From the NCBI GenBank assembly GCA_030524665.1, contig JAUNGL010000013.1, forward strand, positions 1-37,704: a stretch of DNA of 37,704 bases, written 5' to 3'. Position numbers and translations under genes: made by a program. The stretch is from Lachnospiraceae bacterium (GTDB lineage: Bacteria; Bacillota; Clostridia; Lachnospirales; Lachnospiraceae). Below, piece by piece: positions 32,487 to 37,704 of the stretch (position 1 is the stretch's first letter; every line of letters begins with the position of its first letter). The notes under the pieces are model-generated. The model saw nothing but the letters and a program-made list of their open reading frames with translations, was not told where the DNA came from and searched no databases.

Positions 32487-32984
32487 ATGAAGCGTTGGAG
32501 AAAGTATGCATTATGTGCGGCCTGCATTCTTTGCGTGGGAATGCTCGCAGGATGCGGAAATGACAAAAAGGATGACAACAATAACACGAAAGTGACGGAA
32601 GCGGTGACCGAAAAAGGCAATGCCGCGGATGGCACTGCGGCAGATGATAATACGGTAGATGGCAATACTGTTGGAGAGAATGCCGCAGATAATACGGATA
32701 TTGTGGATAACAATGGAACCGTGACGGAAAACAGTATCGACAATGGAGGCGTTGCCGATGATAACGCAGCGGGCGGTACGGCCGCAGATGATGCGCTGGT
32801 GAATGATGCGACAGATAACGATGCCGGTAATGCAGGACGTGCGGCCGGAGAGGTAATAGACGGAGTCGGCGATGCAGGAAAAGATGTGATTGACGGCGTT
32901 GGTGATGCAGGAAAAGATGTGATTGACGGTGTAGAGGATGCAGGAGATGCACTGACCGGCGATGACAGGACAAACGCAGATTAA
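32487..32984 (+). CDS. Asp/Asn-rich lipoprotein with 11-residue C-terminal repeats
   Basis: The 165-residue product has a lipoprotein signal (ALCAACILCVGMLAGC, Cys about 23) followed by a low-complexity region of Asp, Asn, Thr, Ala and Gly without predicted order. Near the C terminus an 11-residue unit of the form VIDGVGDAGKD occurs three times (DNA about 32853-32950, 33-base period). AAAGGAGAATGAATT precedes the ATG. It would be a lipid-anchored, negatively charged protein outside the membrane. I do not recognise a function. It stands alone between the spoVAF-like gene and the hisA gene. The 32279-32486 stretch before it holds only a weak inverted repeat near 32340-32390. Confidence 0.78.
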   Translation: MKRWRKYALCAACILCVGMLAGCGNDKKDDNNNTKVTEAVTEKGNAADGTAADDNTVDGNTVGENAADNTDIVDNNGTVTENSIDNGGVADDNAAGGTAADDALVNDATDNDAGNAGRAAGEVIDGVGDAGKDVIDGVGDAGKDVIDGVEDAGDALTGDDRTNAD

Positions 32985-33099
32985 TCTTTGACATTTCTAT
33001 CTTCCGGATTGCTGCCGGTTCAGGTTTTTGGAAGTCTGAAAGAAAAGCGGTTCATCCGGGAAATGTGCAAAAAAGGTATTCAAACGGCTTGCGCGGTGG

Positions 33100-33105
33100 T
33101 ATAAT
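33100..33105 (+). promoter_or_regulatory. Extended -10 promoter of the hisA gene
   Basis: TGG TATAAT (TATAAT 33100-33105); a poor -35 (TATTCA, 33077-33082) lies 17 bases upstream. The leader would be about 70 bases. Confidence 0.45.
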
Positions 33106-33178
33106 ACGGACAAGTATTGACTCCGGTGCGTGAGCCGTTCTTATTCTTACTGAACATAATTATATGGAGGTATCAGCC

Positions 33179-33955
33179 ATGCGTTTCCGACCATGCATTG
33201 ACATACATAATGGAAAAGTAAAACAGATTGTAGGAGGGTCTCTGCAGGATCAGGGAGACCGGGCCAGCGAAAATTTTGTATCAGAGAAAGACGCCGGATT
33301 TTACGCCGATTTCTATCAGCAGTCCGGTCTTACGGGAGGGCATATCATCATGCTGAATCCTGTCAGTTCGCCATATTATGAAGCAACGAGGGCGCAGGCT
33401 GTACAGGCTCTTTCACGTCAGCCGGGGAAATGGCAGATAGGAGGAGGGATTCATGAGCGGAATGCGGCAGAATTTCTGGATGCAGGTGCTTCCCATGTAA
33501 TTGTGACCTCCTATGTTTTCCGCGATGGCCGGATCCACTATGAGAATCTGGAAAAGGTAGTGCGTGAGGTTGGAAAAGAGCATCTGGTGCTGGATTTAAG
33601 CTGCCGGGCAAAGGGCGGGGCATACTGCATCGTGACTGACCGCTGGCAGAAGTTTACGGACGTATATCTGGATGAAAAAGTATTGGAGGAGCTGTCCGGA
33701 TACTGTGCCGAGTTTCTGGTTCATGCAGCAGACGTAGAAGGAAAGGCACAGGGGATCGAACAGGATCTGGTGCGGATGCTTGGCAGATGGCAGGGAAACT
33801 GTGTGACCTATGCAGGCGGTATCGGAAGCTATGAGGATCTTCACCGACTGAAAGAGCTGGGACAGAACCGTCTGGATGTGACGGTAGGAAGTGCGCTCGA
33901 TCTGTTCGGCGGTAAGCTTTCTTACGAACAAATCTTAAAGTTATGTGAAAATTAA
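33179..33955 (+). CDS. hisA: Eukaryotic-type phosphoribosyl-ProFAR isomerase (HisA/HIS6)
   Basis: From the ATG at 33179 (TGGAGG upstream) the product has 258 residues. It starts MRFRPCIDIHNGKVKQIVGG and has LQVGGG-like WQIGGGIHERNAAEFLDAGA, HVIVTSYVFRDG, LVLDLSCR, FLVHAADVEGKAQGI and TYAGGIGSYEDL with DVTVGSALDLFGG, matching the plant/fungal HIS6 version of the enzyme far better than the usual bacterial HisA. The enzyme carries out the Amadori isomerisation of ProFAR to PRFAR in histidine synthesis in the cytosol. The two catalytic Asp residues correspond to CIDIHNG and the DVEG part. No other his gene is nearby, and the gene has its own promoter. Confidence 0.9.
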   Translation: MRFRPCIDIHNGKVKQIVGGSLQDQGDRASENFVSEKDAGFYADFYQQSGLTGGHIIMLNPVSSPYYEATRAQAVQALSRQPGKWQIGGGIHERNAAEFLDAGASHVIVTSYVFRDGRIHYENLEKVVREVGKEHLVLDLSCRAKGGAYCIVTDRWQKFTDVYLDEKVLEELSGYCAEFLVHAADVEGKAQGIEQDLVRMLGRWQGNCVTYAGGIGSYEDLHRLKELGQNRLDVTVGSALDLFGGKLSYEQILKLCEN

Positions 33956-34005
33956 CAACAAAACATGAGAAATATCAAAAGAATTCGGTAAAATGATAAT
34001 TATAG

Positions 34006-34033
34006 TTGAAAAAAATGCCAAATGTGTTATAAT
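34006..34033 (+). promoter_or_regulatory. Promoter of the raiA-motif RNA and hpf
   Basis: TTGAAA (34006-34011), 16-base spacer, TATAAT (34028-34033). Transcription would start at about 34040, at the first bases of the structured RNA. Confidence 0.7.
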
Positions 34034-34039
34034 GTCCGT

Positions 34040-34185
34040 ACAGGGCAGAGTCAAGTGGGCATAAGAGCAGATGCCGTGCTTGCACGAGCAGCGGCGCTTA
34101 GGTCCATTTGACGAGCGAAGCGAGTCCGGAAAAACGAAGTTTTTACGGACTGCCCGTTGGCAGAGTCAGGCGGGCATAAGACCTG
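34040..34185 (+). ncRNA. raiA-motif RNA candidate upstream of hpf/raiA
   Basis: This region starts at the promoter's expected start site and ends 30 bases before the hpf gene, the known place for the raiA-motif RNA in Firmicutes and Actinobacteria. GGGCAG (34043-34048) can pair with CTGCCC (34150-34155). Inside are GGGCATAAGAGC, a GACGAGCGAAGCGAGTC stretch, and a hairpin AGTCCG-AAAAAC / GTTTTT-CGGACT (34123-34151) closed by GAA. The assignment rests on position and overall appearance, not on a consensus search. The raiA RNA is a structured RNA of debated function, reported to affect aggregation and sporulation in Clostridium. Confidence 0.6.
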
Positions 34186-34216
34186 CCCCAGAACCTCAGT
34201 AAAGGAGTTGATCAGT

Positions 34217-34744
34217 ATGAAGTTTACGATTAGCGGAAAGAATATCGAAGTAACAGACGGACTGAGAACAGCAGTAACAGACAAGCTTGGCAAGCTGGAA
34301 CGTTATTTCACCCCGGAGACAGAGATTATAGTTACCCTGAGTGTTGAGAAAGAAAGACAGAAAATCGAAGTAACGATACCGGTGAAGGGCAATATCATCC
34401 GTTCAGAGCAGGTGAGCAATGATATGTACGTATCGATTGATCTGGTAGAAGAAGTAATTGAGCGTCAGCTTCGCAAATACAAAGAAAAGATCGTGGACAA
34501 GCATCAGTCAGGCGGCAATTTCAAGAAAGAATTTCTGGAAAAAGAATCAGAGCCGCTCGAGGAAGTTAAGATCATCCGCACCAAGCATTTCGGCATGAAG
34601 CCGATGTATCCGGAAGACGCATGCGTACAGATGGAGCTTCTGGGACACAGCTTTTTCGTATTCTGTAATGCAGAGACAGAGCAGGTCAATGTCGTTTATA
34701 AGAGAAAAGGCAACACATACGGGCTGATTGAGCCGGAGTACTGA
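34217..34744 (+). CDS. hpf: Long-form ribosome hibernation promoting factor
   Basis: The 175-residue protein is a long HPF (RaiA/YvyD type). The N-terminal half ([20 protein letters not shown] to about residue 95) is the ribosome-binding domain and the C-terminal half (about 120-175, [40 protein letters not shown]) is the dimerisation domain that joins two 70S ribosomes into a 100S particle. AAAGGAG lies about ten bases before the ATG at 34217; the frame from 34157 begins in the structured RNA and is rejected. A separate terminator and a separate secA promoter follow. Confidence 0.95.
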   Translation: MKFTISGKNIEVTDGLRTAVTDKLGKLERYFTPETEIIVTLSVEKERQKIEVTIPVKGNIIRSEQVSNDMYVSIDLVEEVIERQLRKYKEKIVDKHQSGGNFKKEFLEKESEPLEEVKIIRTKHFGMKPMYPEDACVQMELLGHSFFVFCNAETEQVNVVYKRKGNTYGLIEPEY

Positions 34745-34764
34745 TACAGTATGTAAGTGATTCT

Positions 34765-34800
34765 GTACGGGCAGGATTTCCTGCCCGTACTTATTTTGTT
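34765..34800 (+). terminator. Rho-independent terminator after hpf
   Basis: GTACGGGCAGG (34765-34775) pairs perfectly with CCTGCCCGTAC (34780-34790), loop ATTT, followed by TTATTTTGTT. Confidence 0.85.
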
Positions 34801-34814
34801 CATAAAAAATTCAA

Positions 34815-34843
34815 TTGTTTTGCTTGCCTGAAAGTGATACAAT
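34815..34843 (+). promoter_or_regulatory. Promoter of secA
   Basis: TTGTTT (34815-34820), 17-base spacer, TACAAT (34838-34843). The leader to the secA ATG at 34939 is about 90 bases. Confidence 0.5.
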
Positions 34844-34938
34844 ATGCTGGTATGAGCAGGATATTGTCTGCCCCTAAGCGGAATGCCGGTGGCCCCGGTA
34901 TTTTTGTACAGCTAAATATTTTGATTGGAGACACAGTG

Positions 34939-37509
34939 ATGAAGTTAGTAGAAAAGATTTTCGGAACACACAGTCAGCGCGAGCTGAAAATGATCATGCC
35001 GATTGTGGACAAGATAGAAGCGCTGCGGCCGACCATGCAGGCACTCAGTGATGAGCAGCTTCGTGCGAAGACGCAGGAGTACAAAGAGCGTTATGCGGGA
35101 GGAGAGTCTCTGGATTCCCTTCTTCCGGAAGCGTTTGCGACGGTGCGTGAGGCAGCGAAGCGTGTACTGAATATGGAGCATTACCGGGTACAGCTGATTG
35201 GTGGTATTATCCTGCATCAGGGCCGTATCGCCGAGATGAGGACAGGTGAAGGTAAGACGCTCGTATCGACACTTCCGGCGTATCTGAATGCGCTGACCGG
35301 GGAGGGCGTCCATATCGTTACAGTCAATGACTATCTGGCACACCGTGACGCAGAATGGATGGGAAAGGTACATGAATTCCTCGGACTGACTGTAGGCTGT
35401 GTCCTGAATTCCATGGACAATGATGAACGCCGCAAAATGTACGCCTGCGATATCACGTACGTCACGAACAATGAGCTTGGTTTCGATTATCTGCGTGATA
35501 ACATGGTGATTTATAAAGAACAGTTGGTACAGAGAGATCTTGTCTATGCGATTATTGATGAGGTTGACTCCGTGTTGATCGATGAAGCGCGTACCCCTCT
35601 GATTATTTCCGGACAGAGCGGCAAATCCACGAAGCTCTATGAGGTCTGCGATATTCTGGCGAGACAGCTGGAACGCGGTGAGGCGAGCGGTGAAGTGACA
35701 AAGATGACCGCGATCATGGGCGAGGAGATCACGGAGACAGGGGACTTTATCGTCAATGAGAAGGACAAGATTGTCACCTTGACCCAGCAGGGTGTGCATA
35801 AGGTAGAGAAATTTTTCAATCTGGAGAATTTTGCGGATGCTGAGAATCTGGAGATTCAGCACAATGTCGATCTGGCGCTGCGCGCCCACAATCTGATGTT
35901 CCGTGATCAGGACTATGTGGTAAAGGATGATCAGGTCATGATCGTCGATGAATTTACAGGACGTATCATGCCGGGCCGCCGTTATTCCGACGGTCTGCAT
36001 CAGGCGATTGAAGCGAAGGAGCATGTAAAAGTAAAGCGTGAGAGCAAGACACTTGCGACAATCACTTTCCAGAATTTCTTCAACAAATACAAAAAGAAAT
36101 CCGGTATGACAGGTACGGCACTGACGGAGGAGAAAGAGTTCCGTGATATCTACGGAATGGATGTAATCGAGATTCCGACGAACCGTCCGGTTGCCCGTAA
36201 GGATCTGGATGATGCCGTATATATGACAAAGAAAGAGAAATACCGCGCAGTCGTTGAGGCAGTCAAGGAAGCTCACGCAAAGGGACAGCCGGTACTGGTA
36301 GGTACCATTACAATTGATGTATCCGAGCTGCTTTCCGGTATGCTGAAACGCGAGGGTATCAGGCATAACGTACTGAATGCAAAATTCCATGAGCAGGAGG
36401 CTGCGATTGTTGCGGATGCAGGTATTCACGGCGCCGTTACGATTGCGACGAATATGGCCGGACGTGGTACGGATATCAAGCTGGATGACGAAGCGAAGGC
36501 GGCCGGAGGTCTGAAAATCATCGGTACGGAGCGTCACGAGTCCCGGCGTATTGACAACCAGCTCCGCGGACGTTCCGGACGTCAGGGAGATCCGGGTGAG
36601 TCCAGATTCTATATCTCACTTGAGGATGATCTGATGCGCCTGTTTGGCTCTGAGAAGATGATGAAAGTATTCCAGTCACTCGGAGTACAGGAAAATGAAC
36701 AGATTGAGCACAAGATGCTTTCCAGCGCGATTGAAAAAGCGCAGATGAAGATCGAGAGCAACAACTTTGCAATCCGTAAGAACCTGCTTGAATATGATCA
36801 GGTAAATAACGAGCAGAGAGAAATCATTTATGCAGAACGCCGCCGTGTACTCGACGGTGAGAGTATGCGTGATTCGATCTTCAAGATGATTACTGATATC
36901 ATTGACAATACGGTGGATAACTGTCTCGGAGAAAACTCAGACAAAGGAGATTGGGATCTTCGCGAACTGAATACGCTGCTTCTGCCGTATATACCGTTGA
37001 AGCCAATCACGGAGGAGACTGTTGAGACAGTTAAAAATAAAAATGAACTCAAGCAGATGCTGAAAGAGCAGGCAGTTAAGCTGTATGAGATGAAGGAAGC
37101 AGAATTTCAGGAGCAGGAACAGATCCGTGAGCTGGAGCGTGTCATCCTGCTGAAGGTGATTGACCGGAAGTGGATGGATCATATTGATGATATGGATCAG
37201 CTCCGTCAGGGAATCGGCCTGCAGGCATACGGCCAGAAGGATCCGCTGGTTGAGTATAAGATGAGCGCTTATGACATGTTCGATGCCATGACCTCCTCGA
37301 TTCAGGAGGATACGGTACGTCTGTTGTTCCATGTTAAGGTAGAACAGAAGGTAGAACGTGAAGAGGTAGCCAAGGTGACCGGAACAAATAAGGATGAATC
37401 CGGCCCGCGTGCCCCGAAGAAGCGTCTCGCAGACAAAGTTTATCCGAACGATCCGTGTCCTTGCGGAAGCGGCAAGAAATATAAGCAGTGCTGCGGACGT
37501 AAGGCATGA
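34939..37509 (+). CDS. secA: Protein translocase ATPase SecA
   Basis: The 856-residue product is a complete SecA. Nucleotide-binding domain 1 has MRTGEGKTL (Walker A, about 100-108) and [17 protein letters not shown]. The preprotein cross-linking region follows. Domain 2 has [12 protein letters not shown] and [20 protein letters not shown]. The helical wing and scaffold come next, and a C-terminal SEC-C motif ([20 protein letters not shown]) binds zinc. SecA drives preproteins through SecYEG at the membrane with ATP. The ATG at 34939 follows GGAG and gives the conserved [16 protein letters not shown] start; the frame from 34834 is longer but unsupported. prfB follows after 87 bases, a conserved order in Firmicutes. 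Confidence 0.98.
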   Translation: MKLVEKIFGTHSQRELKMIMPIVDKIEALRPTMQALSDEQLRAKTQEYKERYAGGESLDSLLPEAFATVREAAKRVLNMEHYRVQLIGGIILHQGRIAEMRTGEGKTLVSTLPAYLNALTGEGVHIVTVNDYLAHRDAEWMGKVHEFLGLTVGCVLNSMDNDERRKMYACDITYVTNNELGFDYLRDNMVIYKEQLVQRDLVYAIIDEVDSVLIDEARTPLIISGQSGKSTKLYEVCDILARQLERGEASGEVTKMTAIMGEEITETGDFIVNEKDKIVTLTQQGVHKVEKFFNLENFADAENLEIQHNVDLALRAHNLMFRDQDYVVKDDQVMIVDEFTGRIMPGRRYSDGLHQAIEAKEHVKVKRESKTLATITFQNFFNKYKKKSGMTGTALTEEKEFRDIYGMDVIEIPTNRPVARKDLDDAVYMTKKEKYRAVVEAVKEAHAKGQPVLVGTITIDVSELLSGMLKREGIRHNVLNAKFHEQEAAIVADAGIHGAVTIATNMAGRGTDIKLDDEAKAAGGLKIIGTERHESRRIDNQLRGRSGRQGDPGESRFYISLEDDLMRLFGSEKMMKVFQSLGVQENEQIEHKMLSSAIEKAQMKIESNNFAIRKNLLEYDQVNNEQREIIYAERRRVLDGESMRDSIFKMITDIIDNTVDNCLGENSDKGDWDLRELNTLLLPYIPLKPITEETVETVKNKNELKQMLKEQAVKLYEMKEAEFQEQEQIRELERVILLKVIDRKWMDHIDDMDQLRQGIGLQAYGQKDPLVEYKMSAYDMFDAMTSSIQEDTVRLLFHVKVEQKVEREEVAKVTGTNKDESGPRAPKKRLADKVYPNDPCPCGSGKKYKQCCGRKA

Positions 37510-37596
37510 TAAGACATGGTGATATACATTCCAGCACCATACAGATAAGTTTAAGAGCTGTAAACAGCAGCCAGAAAATAGAAAGAAGGTGAAGCT

Positions 37597-37704
37597 ATGG
37601 TTGAACTTGACCAGTTCAAAAGTATTTTAGGCAGTTATGAAAAACCATTAGTGGAAGTGAGGGATTCACTTTGACCTGGTAAATAAAGAACAGAGAATTC
37701 AGGA
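37597..37704 (+). CDS. prfB: Peptide chain release factor 2 (RF2), 5' end with programmed +1 frameshift
   Basis: The gene is cut by the end of the window. From the ATG at 37597 (GAAGGTGA upstream) the first 25 codons read MVELDQFKSILGSYEKPLVE then VRDSL and stop at TGA (37672-37674). The site is CTT TGA C, with a Shine-Dalgarno-like GAGGG just upstream; a +1 shift gives DLVNKEQRIQ, the expected continuation of RF2. This is the known autoregulatory frameshift of prfB: low RF2 lets the ribosome pause at UGA and shift. RF2 releases peptides at UGA and UAA codons. Position right after secA supports the call. Confidence 0.93.

Noticed and set aside
34834-34938. Earlier start for SecA
   Set aside because: It would put the promoter -10 inside the coding region and adds 35 residues not found in SecA proteins.
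34945-36537. 530-codon open frame opposite secA
   Set aside because: Antisense shadow of secA with no recognisable domain and no ribosome binding site.

Overview
The window looks like chromosome from an anaerobic, low- to mid-GC, spore-forming Firmicute of the Clostridia, most likely family Lachnospiraceae. Pointers are the formate-tetrahydrofolate ligase plus formate channel, a GerA/SpoVAF-type spore protein, long-form HPF followed by secA and prfB, secreted proteins with BspA-type leucine-rich repeats and Big_2 domains, a DegV protein, and strong AGGAGG-type ribosome binding sites with TTGACA/TATAAT promoters. No rRNA, tRNA, CRISPR array, prophage or intact transposase was seen.

Layout. 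1-125: GC-rich stretch that resembles the right end (omega-RNA) of an IS200/IS605 tnpB element, read on the minus strand. 260-3940: mixed housekeeping genes (YitT membrane protein with a 12-codon leader ORF, acyl-CoA thioesterase, DNA-deoxyinosine glycosylase, DUF1905 protein, a fused scar of a zinc-ribbon gene and a P-loop kinase gene, GNAT acetyltransferase). 4062-7646: metal handling (larC with a His-rich insert, MntP/YtaF-family exporter, Ca2+/Na+ antiporter). 7778-10194: flavin-type PNPOx protein, radical SAM protein, aldolase-like enzyme. 10470-17469: a TRAP transporter (DctP, DctQ, DctM), a YcxB-like protein, then a YesM/YesN-type two-component system whose operon ends in a second DctP-like binding protein. 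17555-18688: an MFS permease on the minus strand. 18957-21615: a secreted LRR protein split by a frameshift in an A7 tract. 21997-23258: SEC-C protein and YdcF protein. 23288-26359: fhs under a tandem ZTP and THF riboswitch leader, then a formate channel. 26512-32984: FMN-binding-like membrane protein, DegV, a transglutaminase-like lipoprotein, a SpoVAF-like protein and a repeat lipoprotein. 33179-37704: eukaryotic-type HisA, a raiA-motif RNA candidate followed by hpf, secA, and the start of prfB with its programmed frameshift.

How the parts work together. fhs makes 10-formyl-THF from formate, and focA moves formate. The leader in front of fhs appears to read both ZTP (the signal of 10-formyl-THF shortage) and reduced folate, each through its own terminator. 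The TRAP cluster reads as a substrate-inducible uptake system: the histidine kinase has a small outside domain, the cotranscribed second binding protein could serve as its sensor, and paired TTGTACGG sites in front of dctP are candidate targets for the AraC-type regulator.

The tandem riboswitch leader is the strongest regulatory find. Other points of interest are the TRAP binding-protein sensor arrangement, the raiA RNA with a repeated 5' segment, the zinc-ribbon/kinase deletion scar and an intergenic GTTACTGTTCAC-like repeat family. All calls come from reading the sequence; no database search was possible.
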